Positions 32,926-41,160 of a stretch of 64,000 nucleotides of DNA are shown here, one piece after another. The DNA is taken from positions 62,001-126,000 of the forward strand of contig JADMJJ010000013.1 in NCBI GenBank assembly GCA_018780645.1, written 5' to 3'. Position numbers and translations under genes: made by a program. Under the pieces are notes generated by a model, which searched no databases, had not been told where the DNA came from, and saw only the letters and a program-made list of their open reading frames with translations. This DNA is from Burkholderiaceae bacterium. GTDB taxonomy: Bacteria; Pseudomonadota; Gammaproteobacteria; Burkholderiales; Burkholderiaceae_C. The first letter of the stretch is position 1, and the number at the start of each line of letters is the position of its first letter.

Positions 32926-34592
32926 GGCTGCAGCATGCCGGCCAGGCTTTGCGCCATGCCGGTGATGCCCTCGTTGCTCAGCCCTGCATCCTTCATCACC
33001 GCATCGACGATGGGCTTGGCGATCTGATACTGCAGCGCCGAGTTCATCACCTGCTCGGGGAAGGTGGCGCCGTTGGCTTGGCCGCCGCCTTCGTTGGCCG
33101 CGCCGGGCATGCCGCCAGTCATTCCGTTCACCTGGAAGATGCGGATCGAGTCGATCTTCTCCATCGGGCGCACCGCCTGCTCGATGATGTTCGGTAATTG
33201 CTGCAGCAGCAGCGTGCGCACCTGCAGATCGATCTGCGCCGCCGACAAGGTGTTCAGCGCCTCGTTGATGGCGCGCTTGCCTTCGGCCTCGGCCATGGCG
33301 GCGGCCTGCTTGGCCTTGGCTTCGATGGTCACGGCCTCGGCGCGGTCCAGTGCTGCTGCCTTTTCCGCAGCGGCCGAGACCTTGACGCCGATCGCGCTCT
33401 GCTCGGCCTCCTTGCTGGCCTCGATCAGCTGGATGCTTTTCTCACGCTCGGCCACGGCAACCTGGCGTGCGGTGGTCACCGCTTCCTCGGCCTTCACCGC
33501 ATCGGCCCGTGCCTGATCGGCCAGCGCGTCGGCCACCGATTGCTCGGTTGACTTGGTGGCAATGGCGATCTGCATGTCCTGCCGCGCGATCTCGACCTGC
33601 TTGCGCTGCTCGGCGCGCAGCATCTCGGTCTTGCGCTCCAGCTCGATTTCGCGCGTCTGCACCACCAGGTTCTTCTCGATCTCGGCCGACTTGATCTCGC
33701 GCTCGGCCTCGATCTTCTTCTGTCCCACCTGACGCTCGGCGCCGATCTTGGCGGCCTCGGCCTCCAGATTGCGCTCCGCCTGCTGGGTGGCAATCTGCGC
33801 AGACTGCTCGGCCCGCGCGGTCTCGATCTGGCGCTGCTGGGCCAGGGTGGCGAACTCCTGATCCTGCTCGATGGTCAGTTTCTGGCGTTGCGCGTCCAGG
33901 TTCTTGGCGCGCACCTGCATCTCGGTCTCCTGCTCGACGTCGTTGCGCTGCTTGCGCCGGGCCTCGGTCTGCTCGGTCAGGCGGGTCAGGCCCTCGGCGT
34001 CGAAGGCATTGTTGGGGTTGAAGAACTGCTTGTCGGTCTGGTCCAGGCTGGTTAGCGAGACGGACTCCAGCTCCAGGCCGTTCTTCTCCAGGTCCTCGGC
34101 CACCGCGTTCTGCACCGCCTGCACGAAGTCGCGGCGCTTGTCCTGCAGCTCCTGTATCGTCATCGTGGCGGCGGTGGCGCGCAGCGAGTCAACGAACTTG
34201 TCTTCCACCAGGGCCTTCAGCGCATCCGGGTGCAGGGTGCGCGTGCCCAGCGTCTGCGCCGCAGTGCTGACCGACTCGGCGGTCTGCTTGACGCGCACGA
34301 AGAAGGCAGCCGTCACATCGACACGCATGCGATCCTTGGTGATCAGGCTCTCGCGCTCGCGGCGCATGACCTCCAGCTTGAGCGTGTTCATATTCACCAG
34401 CACCCGTTCATGGAACACTGGCAGCACGATGGCGCCGCCGTCCATGATGACCTTCTGCCCGCCCAGGCCGGTGCGCACAAAGGCCGTCTCCTTGGTCGAG
34501 CGCTTGTACAGGCGCGCGAACACAATGCCTATCGTGAAAAGGCTCAGCAGCGCAATGCCGGCGATCATGCCCAGTTCCATCAATTCATTCAT
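32898..34592 (-). CDS. yqiK: Flotillin family protein (YqiK-like)
   Basis: At 564 residues it is close to E. coli YqiK (about 553). An N-terminal membrane segment (about 5-27) precedes an SPFH domain (about 45-210: GLGGQKVIMDGGAIVLPVFH, VDVTAAFFVRV), then a long coiled coil very rich in Glu, Ala, Gln and Lys (about 210-470). The C-terminal tail is Gly/Asn/Gln-rich with repeated QVNGMTGGMPG-like pieces. Flotillins form membrane microdomain scaffolds. It is the last gene of an operon with a YqiJ-like protein, a PspA-like protein and an RHH-like protein. ATG 34592 has GGGAGTGGAG directly upstream; ATG 34604 is 4 codons longer. Confidence 0.92.
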   Translation of the reverse strand: MNELMELGMIAGIALLSLFTIGIVFARLYKRSTKETAFVRTGLGGQKVIMDGGAIVLPVFHERVLVNMNTLKLEVMRRERESLITKDRMRVDVTAAFFVRVKQTAESVSTAAQTLGTRTLHPDALKALVEDKFVDSLRATAATMTIQELQDKRRDFVQAVQNAVAEDLEKNGLELESVSLTSLDQTDKQFFNPNNAFDAEGLTRLTEQTEARRKQRNDVEQETEMQVRAKNLDAQRQKLTIEQDQEFATLAQQRQIETARAEQSAQIATQQAERNLEAEAAKIGAERQVGQKKIEAEREIKSAEIEKNLVVQTREIELERKTEMLRAEQRKQVEIARQDMQIAIATKSTEQSVADALADQARADAVKAEEAVTTARQVAVAEREKSIQLIEASKEAEQSAIGVKVSAAAEKAAALDRAEAVTIEAKAKQAAAMAEAEGKRAINEALNTLSAAQIDLQVRTLLLQQLPNIIEQAVRPMEKIDSIRIFQVNGMTGGMPGAANEGGGQANGATFPEQVMNSALQYQIAKPIVDAVMKDAGLSNEGITGMAQSLAGMLQPQPAAVVSQ

Positions 34593-34612
34593 CTCCACTC
34601 CCATGGTGTTAT

Positions 34613-35242
34613 CTATCGCATCAGTTCCGGATGCGGGTTGCGTATGGCGCGGTAGACCGCGCCCAGCTTCTTCACGAGCAGCAGCTCGCTGCCTTCATCA
34701 AAGGTCTCGTCGGCCAGGTCCGGTTCGACCAGAACGAAGTGGGTGCGGCCATGCTCGTCGCGCACCCGCGCCTGGGCGGCCAGGCCCTGGCGCGCAAGGC
34801 CCGCGCTGACCACCGCCACCCGGCCCAGCAGGGACAGCTCGCTGACCGCCGAGCTTTCGTCGCGCGGTACGATGTGCGCCACTAGCGCACCCAGCGCCCG
34901 CACCGTGGCCAGCCCCGCCGGCACCGCCGCCAGCCCGGCCAGCCATGCCGGCAGGTAGTGGCCCACCAGGCCGCGCATCACCAGTTGCAGGCTGTAGCCG
35001 AACACCGCATAGCCGCTAAGGAACAAGAGCAGCAACACCAGCGAGGGCACACGTCCCAGGTGCAGCCAGCCCAGCACCTTGTCCAGCCCGCTGTCGTGGT
35101 CGATATCGGGCAGCCAATCGTCCAGCATATTGCTCGGGCTCATCGCCAGCATCAGGCCCAGCCCTTCGAGCAGGGCCACGCCGACGATCATCGCGAAGGC
35201 AACGCCAAACGGCAGGTTCTCGGCGGTGGTGAAGAGACTCAT
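34613..35242 (-). CDS. yqiJ: YqiJ-like membrane protein
   Basis: The 209-residue protein has about three membrane helices (FGVAFAMIVGVALLEGLGLMLA, SLVLLLLFLSGYAVFGYSLQL, WLAGLAAVPAGLATVRALGAL), then a cytoplasmic OB-fold-like domain (SLLGRVAVVSAGLARQGLAAQARVRDEHGRTHFVLVEP). The length equals that of E. coli YqiJ, whose gene precedes yqiK. It lies between the PspA-like gene (4-nt overlap) and the flotillin gene (20 nt), consistent with a NfeD-like partner of the flotillin. It likely anchors or regulates flotillin assemblies. The DE-rich VEPDLADETFDEG segment near the C-terminus is typical of NfeD-type partners. Confidence 0.88.
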   Translation of the reverse strand: MSLFTTAENLPFGVAFAMIVGVALLEGLGLMLAMSPSNMLDDWLPDIDHDSGLDKVLGWLHLGRVPSLVLLLLFLSGYAVFGYSLQLVMRGLVGHYLPAWLAGLAAVPAGLATVRALGALVAHIVPRDESSAVSELSLLGRVAVVSAGLARQGLAAQARVRDEHGRTHFVLVEPDLADETFDEGSELLLVKKLGAVYRAIRNPHPELMR

Positions 35243-35913
35243 GAGGGGTCCGGTTTGATCTTGAGTTGGGCGAGGCGCGCATCGATCTGGCTTTGCCGCA
35301 CCAGATCGTCCAGCGATTGCAACTGCGCGACCTGCTCCAGCTTGCCCGAGCGGGCGACGCCGCTCAATCCGGTCTGACGCTCATAGACACGATCGAACGC
35401 GCCAGTGGCGGCGGCCAGCTTGGCCTCCACGCCGGAGTTGCCGGCGCTCGAACCGACTGCGGTATGCGCGGCCCGGCTCTGGCGGAACTGCGACAGCGCC
35501 GCCTCCATCTCGCGCCGCTTGGCCGCCAGCGCCTCGACATAGCGCTTGTGCTCCTGCTCCTGACGGGCCAGATCGGCCAGGCCGGTTTCCAGCAGCGGCA
35601 GTTGGGCCTCGATGTCCAGCTGCCGACCCACGGCCGCACGGGCCAGCTCGTCGCGGCCCTGGCCCAAGGCCACGGCGATTTGATCCTGCAGCGTTTCATG
35701 CTGCTGGTTCAGCTCGGCATGGCGCTGCTGCGTCAAGTGGCGGTTCGCGCTGAGCCGGCCCAGTTCGTGGCGCACCTCGTCGACGATGGCGTCCAGCTCA
35801 CGCAGGGCCTGCTCCATCACCGCCTCCGGCGCGCGGTCTTCCAGTTTGTCGAGCAGGGCGTGCGCGCCAGAGGCCATCACGCGGGTGACGCGGGTTTTGA
35901 GGGAATCAGCCAT
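35239..35913 (-). CDS. PspA/IM30 family protein
   Basis: The 224-residue protein is almost entirely helical and has the PspA/IM30 layout: an N-terminal amphipathic start (MADSLKTRVTRVMASG), LEDRAPEAVMEQALRELDAIVDEVRHELG, and long coiled coils through about residue 170, then a more divergent C-terminus. PspA proteins assemble on damaged membranes as ESCRT-III-like polymers. E. coli has a similar paralogue, YjfJ, in a different stress operon. Here the protein is encoded between an RHH-like protein (8-nt overlap) and YqiJ (4-nt overlap). It is too short and divergent to be called PspA itself. A membrane-repair role is inferred. Confidence 0.88.
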   Translation of the reverse strand: MADSLKTRVTRVMASGAHALLDKLEDRAPEAVMEQALRELDAIVDEVRHELGRLSANRHLTQQRHAELNQQHETLQDQIAVALGQGRDELARAAVGRQLDIEAQLPLLETGLADLARQEQEHKRYVEALAAKRREMEAALSQFRQSRAAHTAVGSSAGNSGVEAKLAAATGAFDRVYERQTGLSGVARSGKLEQVAQLQSLDDLVRQSQIDARLAQLKIKPDPS

Positions 35914-36415
35914 TTTGGGCTCCTTTCAGGACGTGGATGGCCTGGGCCAGTTGCAAGGTGGTGTCCATGTGGCGGCGCACCACCTCGGGGTCGAAAGCGG
36001 CAGCCTTTGGCGTCATGGCCTGGCGCAGCAGGCCCTCGGTGAGGGCGAAGTTGCGGCGCACCAGGGCGTCTTCCAGCTGCGCGGCCTGCTCGGGCGTGCC
36101 CACCTCGGCGCTTACCAGCAGGGCCATCGCATGGCAGATGTGGTCCAGGCTCAGCGCCAGCACCTCGGAATGGGTGGTGCTGCGGTTGTCCAGCGCGGCC
36201 AGCGAGTCGCGCAGCCGCGAGGCCTGGTCGCGGCACCAGGCCAGCGCGGTGATGAAATCAAACGCCCCGTCATGCTGGCGCTTGAGCTGGCTCAGCAGCA
36301 CACGCAGCTTGTCGCTGTTCGTGGTGGCCCCCTCGACCTTCAGCTGGGCCAGCCAGAGATAAAGATCGCTCGGTATCCGCGCCGACAGCGGCTCCATGCT
36401 GGGACTCGTCGTCAT
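35906..36415 (-). CDS. RHH-like putative DNA-binding protein, first gene of flotillin operon
   Basis: The product has 169 residues from ATG 36415, which has GGGAG 6 nt ahead; in-frame ATGs also occur at 36421 and 36436. The N-terminus (LSARIPSDLYLWLAQLKVEGATTNSDKLRVLL split over residues 9-42) fits a ribbon-helix-helix: strand SARIPSDLY, then two helices. The remaining 120 residues are helical with repeated Leu/Ala heptads and no recognised domain. It overlaps the PspA-like gene by 8 nt. Its promoter carries a perfect 16-bp palindrome between the -35 and -10 boxes, so autorepression is a reasonable guess. The RHH assignment is by pattern and less certain than for the 75-residue protein at 15593. 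Confidence 0.65.
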   Translation of the reverse strand: MTTSPSMEPLSARIPSDLYLWLAQLKVEGATTNSDKLRVLLSQLKRQHDGAFDFITALAWCRDQASRLRDSLAALDNRSTTHSEVLALSLDHICHAMALLVSAEVGTPEQAAQLEDALVRRNFALTEGLLRQAMTPKAAAFDPEVVRRHMDTTLQLAQAIHVLKGAQNG

Positions 36416-36430
36416 ACTCATCTCCCGCTG

Positions 36431-36442
36431 CGACATATGTCG
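36431..36442. promoter_or_regulatory. Perfect palindrome CGACATATGTCG near the operon start
   Basis: A 12-bp perfect dyad overlaps an in-frame ATG upstream of the preferred start of the RHH-like gene. It could be a second operator or chance; it lies just downstream of the promoter with the 16-bp palindrome. Confidence 0.35.
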
Positions 36443-36451
36443 ATGGGAGTG

Positions 36452-36479
36452 ATTGTATTCATTTGAATTCAAATGGCAA
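36452..36479 (-). promoter_or_regulatory. Promoter of the RHH/PspA/YqiJ/YqiK operon
   Basis: On the minus strand a -35 box TTGCCA and a -10 box TACAAT are spaced by 16 nt. The palindrome fills the spacer. Transcription would begin about 30 nt before the preferred ATG. The region is AT-rich compared with its surroundings. Confidence 0.5.
36460..36475. promoter_or_regulatory. Perfect 16-bp palindrome between -35 and -10 boxes (operator)
   Basis: CATTTGAATTCAAATG is exactly self-complementary and lies in the promoter spacer of the flotillin operon, where a bound protein would block polymerase. A similar half, GCATTCAATTGA, recurs 10-20 nt further upstream. The RHH-like protein encoded first in the operon is the likely binder, by inference. 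Confidence 0.5.
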
Positions 36480-36522
36480 CGTGTGCATTCAATTGACTTG
36501 ACACGCGGCACGACCCAAGAAG

Positions 36523-36554
36523 AAAGCGGCGGTGACTCTCATCACCGCCGCTTT
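36523..36554 (-). terminator. Intrinsic terminator of the indolepyruvate oxidoreductase gene
   Basis: A perfect 13-bp stem (36523-36535 with 36542-36554) encloses a 6-nt loop; the stem core is GCGGCGGTGA. Read on the minus strand it follows the oxidoreductase stop by about 28 nt and is trailed by a T-rich run (TTTCTTCTT). This is a good rho-independent terminator. Confidence 0.8.
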
Positions 36555-36582
36555 GCGACTGACCTTGATTCAGGTCCGGGGA

Positions 36583-39500
36583 TCAGGCCGCAACCTTAAC
36601 GCCCTGACCACGCCACTGCCCCATCAACCCCGCCCACTTGGAGCGGGCCGCCACAAGGTGGCGTTCCTTCACGTGGCCGTAGCCGCGGATGTCTTCGGGG
36701 ATGCGGGCGATGTCGGTGGCCAGGGCCAGCTTGTCTGCCGTCAGACCTTGCAGCACTTCGTCGATGCTGGCGCGGTATTCGGCGATCAGGGCGCGCTCCA
36801 TCTTGCGCTCCTCGGTGTAGCCGAACACGTCGAAGGCGGTGCCGCGCAGGCCCTTCAGCTTGGCCAGCAGGTCGAAGGCGCTGCGCATCCAGGGGCCGAA
36901 CGGCTGCTTGATCAGCTCGCCCTTGTCGTTCTTCTTGGCCGTCAGCGGAGGCGCCAGATGGTGCACCAGCTTGTAGTCGCCCTCGAACATGCCGGCGATC
37001 TTGTCGGTGAAGCTCTTGTCGGTGTGCAGGCGGGCGACCTCGTACTCGTCCTTGTAGGCCATGACCTTGAACAGGTAGCGGGCCACGGCCTCGCTGAGCT
37101 TCGTGCTCGTGCCGAGCTTGGCTTCCGCAGACTTGACCTTGTCGACGAAGGCCGTGTACTGCGCGGCATAGGCGGCGTCCTGGTAGTCGGTCAGGAAGGC
37201 GGTGCGCTTGGCAATCATCTCAGCCAGGCCGGGCTTCTTGACGAACTCGATCACCTGCGCGGCCTTGAACAGGGCCTGCACGGCACCCAGGTCATGGGCG
37301 CAGCGACGGCCCCACTCGAAGGCCGACTTGTTGTTGGCGACCTGCACGCCGTTCAGCTCGATGGCGCGCATCAGCGCGGCATGGCTCAGCGGCACGCGGC
37401 CCTTTTGCCAGGCGTAGCCCAGCATCAGCGGGTTGGTGTAGATCGAGTCGCCGACCAGCTGCACCGCCACCTGTTCGGCGTCGAACGAGCCGATCAGCTC
37501 CGGGCTCGCCGCCGCGGCAATCGCCGCATCGCAGTTGCCGCCGGGGAACTGCCAGTCCGGGTTCTTGACGAAGGCGGCCGTCGGCGTGCCGTGGCTGTTC
37601 AGCGCCACAAAGGTGCGGCCCGGCTGCATCACCGCCAGGGTGTACTTGTTGGCGCTGACGATGGGGTCGCAGCCGATCACCAGATCGGCCTTGGCCGTGT
37701 CCACCTTGGTGGTGAAGATGGCATCCGGCCGGTTCGCGATCTGGATATGGCTCCAGGTCGCGCCGCCCTTTTGCGCCAGGCCGCCGGCGTCCTGCGTGAC
37801 CACGCCCTTGCCTTCGAGGTGGGCGGCCATGCCCAGCAACTGGCCGATGGTGATGACGCCGGTGCCGCCGACGCCGCCGACGACGATGCCCCAGGCCTGC
37901 TCGCACAGCGGCAGCGCGGGGTCAGGAATTGCCGGCAGGGCGCTCAGGTCGCCCTTGGCCTCCTTCTTCGCTTTTTTGAGCGCGCCGCCCTCGACGGTGA
38001 TGAAGCTCGGGCAGAAGCCCTTCACGCAGGAGTAGTCCTTGTTGCAGGTGTTCTGGTTGATGCGGCGCTTGCGGCCGAACTCGGTCTCGACCGGCTCGAC
38101 GCTGAGGCAGTTGCTCTGTACCGAGCAGTCGCCGCAGCCTTCGCAGACCAGCTCGTTGATGATGACGGTCTTGTCCGGCGTCTTCATCGTGCCGCGCTTG
38201 CGGCGGCGGCGCTTCTCGGTGGCGCAGGTCTGGTCGTAGATGATGGCGGTCGTGCCTTTGATTTCACGGAACTCGCGCTGGATCGCGTCCAAGGTGTCGC
38301 GGTGGTGCACGGTCACGCCCGGCTCCAGCGCCACGCCCTCGTACTTCTGGGGCTCGTCGGTCACGATCACCAGCTTCATCACGCCCTCGGCGGTTAGGCT
38401 CTTCATGATCTGCAGCACCGTGTGGCCCTCGGCCCGCTCGCCGACTTTCTGGCCGCCGGTCATCGCCACCGCGTCGTTGTAGAGCACCTTGTAGGTGATG
38501 TTCACGCCGGCGGCGATGCTCTGGCGTATCGCCAGCAGGCCGCTGTGGAAGTAGGTGCCGTCGCCGAGGTTGGAGAACACATGCGTGTCCGTCGTGAACG
38601 GCGCCTGGCCGACCCAGGCCACGCCCTCGCCACCCATCTGGCTGAAGGTGATGGTGCTGCGGTCCATCCAGGTGGCCATGTAGTGGCAGCCGATGCCGCC
38701 GAGAGCCCGTGAGCCCTCGGGCACGCGGGTGCTGGTGTTGTGCGGGCAGCCGCTGCAGAACCAGGGGGCGCGCTCGCCGGTGTCGGTCTTCAGCTCGATC
38801 AGGGCCCGCTCCTTGGCCTCGATCACGGCCAGGCGTTCGTCCATGCGGTTGACGATGTCGCGGTCCACGCCCAGCTTCTTCAGCCGCTTGGCAATCGCCT
38901 TGGCGATGATGGCCGGGGTCAGGTCGGCCTTGGGGCGCAAGAGCCAGTTGTCGCTCGGGTTAGGCAGGCCCCACTCGCCGCTTTCATTGCCGCCGGCCTC
39001 GTCGAACTTGCCCAGCACATTCGGGCGCACGTCGGCGCGCCAGTTGTAGAGCTGTTCCTTCAGCTGGTACTCGATGACCTGGCGCTTCTCCTCGACCACC
39101 AGCACCTCTTGAAGGCCCTGGCAGAAGTCGCGGGTGATCGTCGCTTCCAGCGGCCAGACCACATTCACCTTGTGCAGGCGGATGCCAAGGCGGTTGCAGG
39201 TGTCGTCATCCAGGCCCAGATCGGCCAGCGCCTGGCGCGTGTCGTTGAAGGCCTTGCCGGTGGCGATGATGCCGAAGCGATCGTTCGCGGTGGCGATGAC
39301 GTTGTGGTTCAGCTTGTTGGCACGCACATAGGCCAGGGCTGCGTACCACTTGAAATCCATCAGCCGCGCTTCCTGCTCCAGCGGCGCGTCGGGCCAGCGG
39401 ATGTGCAGGCCGCCGGGCGGCATCTGGAAGTCTTCGGGGATGATGATCTTGACGCGGTCCGGATCGACCGACACCGAGGCCGAGGACTCCACCACCTCTT

Positions 39501-40140
39501 GAATCGTCTTCATGCCCGACCAGACGCCCGAGAAGCGGCTCATCGCGATCGCATGCAGGCCCATGTCCAGGATGTCCTGCACATTCGACGGGAAGAACAC
39601 CGGCAGGCCGCAGGCCTTGAAGATGTGGTCGCTCTGGTGCGGCGCGGTGCTGCTCTTGGAGACATGGTCATCGGCGGCGATGGCGATCACGCCGCCATGC
39701 TTGGCCGTGCCGGCCATGTTCGCGTGCTTGAACACATCGCAGGTGCGGTCAACACCCGGCCCCTTGCCGTACCAGATGCCGAACACGCCGTCGAACTTCT
39801 TGCTCTGCGGGAACAGGTCCAGCTGCTGCGAGCCCCACACGGCGGTGGCGCCAAGCTCCTCGTTGACGCCAGGCTGGAACACGATGTTGTGCGCGTCCAG
39901 ATGCTTCTTGGCCGCCACCAGGGCCTGGTCATAGCCGCCCAGCGGCGAACCGCGATAGCCGCTGATGAAGCCGCCGGTGTTCAGCCCGGCCAGCTTGTCG
40001 CGCTGCTGTTGCAGCATAGGCAAACGCACCAGCGCCTGCACCCCGCTCATGAAGGCGCGGCCCGAGTCAAGGCTGTACTTGTCGTCCAGCGTGACCAGTT
40101 CCAGCGCGCGGCGGACGGATTCGGGCAGGGGTGCATTCAT
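36583..40140 (-). CDS. Indolepyruvate ferredoxin oxidoreductase, fused alpha and gamma subunits
   Basis: This 1185-residue fusion enzyme opens with a pyrimidine-binding/TPP region (FISGYRGSPLGGYD, YGKGPGVDRT), then a TPP-binding segment (LGDGTYFHSGLLAIR, VLYNDAVAMTGGQ) typical of IorA. A Cys-rich insert near residue 664 (CEGCGDC, followed by CNKDYSCVKGFC) should hold an iron-sulfur cluster, and the 450-residue C-terminal part (VVGGVGGTGVITIGQLLG, TQDAGGLAQKGGATWSH) corresponds to IorB. It oxidatively decarboxylates arylpyruvates from aromatic amino acids to acyl-CoA, reducing ferredoxin. Fused forms are usual in betaproteobacteria. It is divergent from a Lrp-like gene across 211 nt and ends in a strong terminator. 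Confidence 0.95.
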   Translation of the reverse strand: MNAPLPESVRRALELVTLDDKYSLDSGRAFMSGVQALVRLPMLQQQRDKLAGLNTGGFISGYRGSPLGGYDQALVAAKKHLDAHNIVFQPGVNEELGATAVWGSQQLDLFPQSKKFDGVFGIWYGKGPGVDRTCDVFKHANMAGTAKHGGVIAIAADDHVSKSSTAPHQSDHIFKACGLPVFFPSNVQDILDMGLHAIAMSRFSGVWSGMKTIQEVVESSASVSVDPDRVKIIIPEDFQMPPGGLHIRWPDAPLEQEARLMDFKWYAALAYVRANKLNHNVIATANDRFGIIATGKAFNDTRQALADLGLDDDTCNRLGIRLHKVNVVWPLEATITRDFCQGLQEVLVVEEKRQVIEYQLKEQLYNWRADVRPNVLGKFDEAGGNESGEWGLPNPSDNWLLRPKADLTPAIIAKAIAKRLKKLGVDRDIVNRMDERLAVIEAKERALIELKTDTGERAPWFCSGCPHNTSTRVPEGSRALGGIGCHYMATWMDRSTITFSQMGGEGVAWVGQAPFTTDTHVFSNLGDGTYFHSGLLAIRQSIAAGVNITYKVLYNDAVAMTGGQKVGERAEGHTVLQIMKSLTAEGVMKLVIVTDEPQKYEGVALEPGVTVHHRDTLDAIQREFREIKGTTAIIYDQTCATEKRRRRKRGTMKTPDKTVIINELVCEGCGDCSVQSNCLSVEPVETEFGRKRRINQNTCNKDYSCVKGFCPSFITVEGGALKKAKKEAKGDLSALPAIPDPALPLCEQAWGIVVGGVGGTGVITIGQLLGMAAHLEGKGVVTQDAGGLAQKGGATWSHIQIANRPDAIFTTKVDTAKADLVIGCDPIVSANKYTLAVMQPGRTFVALNSHGTPTAAFVKNPDWQFPGGNCDAAIAAAASPELIGSFDAEQVAVQLVGDSIYTNPLMLGYAWQKGRVPLSHAALMRAIELNGVQVANNKSAFEWGRRCAHDLGAVQALFKAAQVIEFVKKPGLAEMIAKRTAFLTDYQDAAYAAQYTAFVDKVKSAEAKLGTSTKLSEAVARYLFKVMAYKDEYEVARLHTDKSFTDKIAGMFEGDYKLVHHLAPPLTAKKNDKGELIKQPFGPWMRSAFDLLAKLKGLRGTAFDVFGYTEERKMERALIAEYRASIDEVLQGLTADKLALATDIARIPEDIRGYGHVKERHLVAARSKWAGLMGQWRGQGVKVAA

Positions 40141-40314
40141 CGATGAGGCTCCAGGGAGTGAGCAGACGGGGCTGATCGGGTAGATCGGACAGGAGGCGCG
40201 GGCCTGGCTTGTGGCCTGGGCGCGGCTTCAGGATAAGAAAAAGGCGGTGCCGCGAGTGTAGGCAAAGGCCTGCGCGGGGTGCTTTCTTTCTGTGGCTGCA
40301 AAATAGGGTCTGGC

Positions 40315-40327
40315 GCAAGAATCTTGC
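40315..40327. promoter_or_regulatory. Inverted repeat GCAAG-AAT-CTTGC (candidate Lrp operator)
   Basis: This perfect 5-3-5 dyad lies 25 nt ahead of the Lrp gene start, between it and the oxidoreductase gene. Lrp/AsnC proteins bind A/T-centred palindromes of about this size. Binding is inferred from position. Confidence 0.4.
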
Positions 40328-40351
40328 TCAATAACCGCCTTGGAGTGACGA

Positions 40352-40930
40352 TTGGCATCCAGAACCCCCAAAACCGGGCAAACCACTAGAAGTGTGCCGG
40401 GCACCAAGCCACGCGCTGATGCACCGGGCGCCGCCGATGAGGCCAGTCTGCCTGAAACGCTGGACCGTTACCACATCGCCATCCTGCACGAGCTGCAGCT
40501 CGATGCCCGCCTGTCCAACGCCGAGCTGGCCGCCCGCATCGGCCTGTCGGCCGCGCCGACCTGGCGCCGCGTCAAATGGCTGGAGGAGCAGGGCTATATC
40601 ACCGGCTACCGCGCCGAGATCGACCGCCGCAAGGTGGGGCTGGGCGTGCTCGCCTTCGTGCGGCTGGACGCCGACCGCAACACCGGCGCCGCGACCAAGG
40701 AGTTGGAGGAAGCGATCCGCCGGCTGCCCGAGGTGATCTCCTGCCACTACATCTCCGGGGCGGGCACCTTCGAGCTGCAGGTGCTGGCCACCGATCTTGA
40801 TGCGTTCTCGCGCTTCTCAATCGACACCCTGCTACACCTGCCGAATGTGAAGGACATTCACACCAGCTTCTCGCTGGGCGAGGTGAAGGCGGGGGCGGCG
40901 ATGCCGCTTTCGCATCTGGGGGCGAGGTAA
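40352..40930 (+). CDS. Lrp/AsnC-family transcriptional regulator
   Basis: The protein has 192 residues from a TTG start at 40352, which has GGAG 6 nt ahead; no nearby ATG fits. After a 35-residue Pro/Ala-rich extension comes an AsnC HTH (DRYHIAILHELQLDARLSN, ELAARIGLSAAPTWRRVKWLE) and a RAM ligand-binding domain (about 95-180). Lrp members use amino acids as effectors and often control their own and neighbouring catabolic genes. It lies divergent from the indolepyruvate oxidoreductase gene; regulation by aromatic amino acids is a plausible but unproved link. The N-terminal extension is longer than usual. Confidence 0.9.
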   Translation: MASRTPKTGQTTRSVPGTKPRADAPGAADEASLPETLDRYHIAILHELQLDARLSNAELAARIGLSAAPTWRRVKWLEEQGYITGYRAEIDRRKVGLGVLAFVRLDADRNTGAATKELEEAIRRLPEVISCHYISGAGTFELQVLATDLDAFSRFSIDTLLHLPNVKDIHTSFSLGEVKAGAAMPLSHLGAR

Positions 40931-41106
40931 CTGGCCTTTCTTCAGGGAAGTCGAGTTCCGTTGTTGCTCGCAGCGTAGTAAAAATTTATCATAGATGTGT
41001 TCAATTTTTGAATTGCTTAATAACTATGAATAAAAAATGTTGGTGGCTGCGTTCTTTTCCTCCTCACACCAGTGGCTCGGTCAATGCATGCCTGCCGGGA
41101 GTGATG

Positions 41107-41118
41107 GTAATTAATTAC
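41107..41118. promoter_or_regulatory. Palindrome GTAATTAATTAC upstream of hipB
   Basis: A perfect 12-bp dyad lies 43 nt before the antitoxin start, upstream of the presumed -35 box. In HipBA systems HipB represses its own operon by binding a dyad near the promoter. Binding here is inferred. Confidence 0.4.
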
Positions 41119-41126
41119 TCATAGGA

Positions 41127-41154
41127 TTGCGTAAAATCTGAAATTATGTAATAT
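41127..41154 (+). promoter_or_regulatory. Promoter of the hipB-hipA operon
   Basis: A -35 box TTGCGT (41127-41132), a 16-nt spacer and a -10 box TAATAT (41149-41154). Transcription would start at or near the A of the hipB ATG at 41161, giving a leaderless or nearly leaderless transcript. The 180-nt region is the most AT-rich in the window. Confidence 0.5.
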
Positions 41155-41160
41155 CTATGC

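Noticed and set aside
36532-40146. Plus-strand open frames opposite the indolepyruvate oxidoreductase
   Set aside because: These are antisense shadows. Cofactor and iron-sulfur motifs are on the minus strand.
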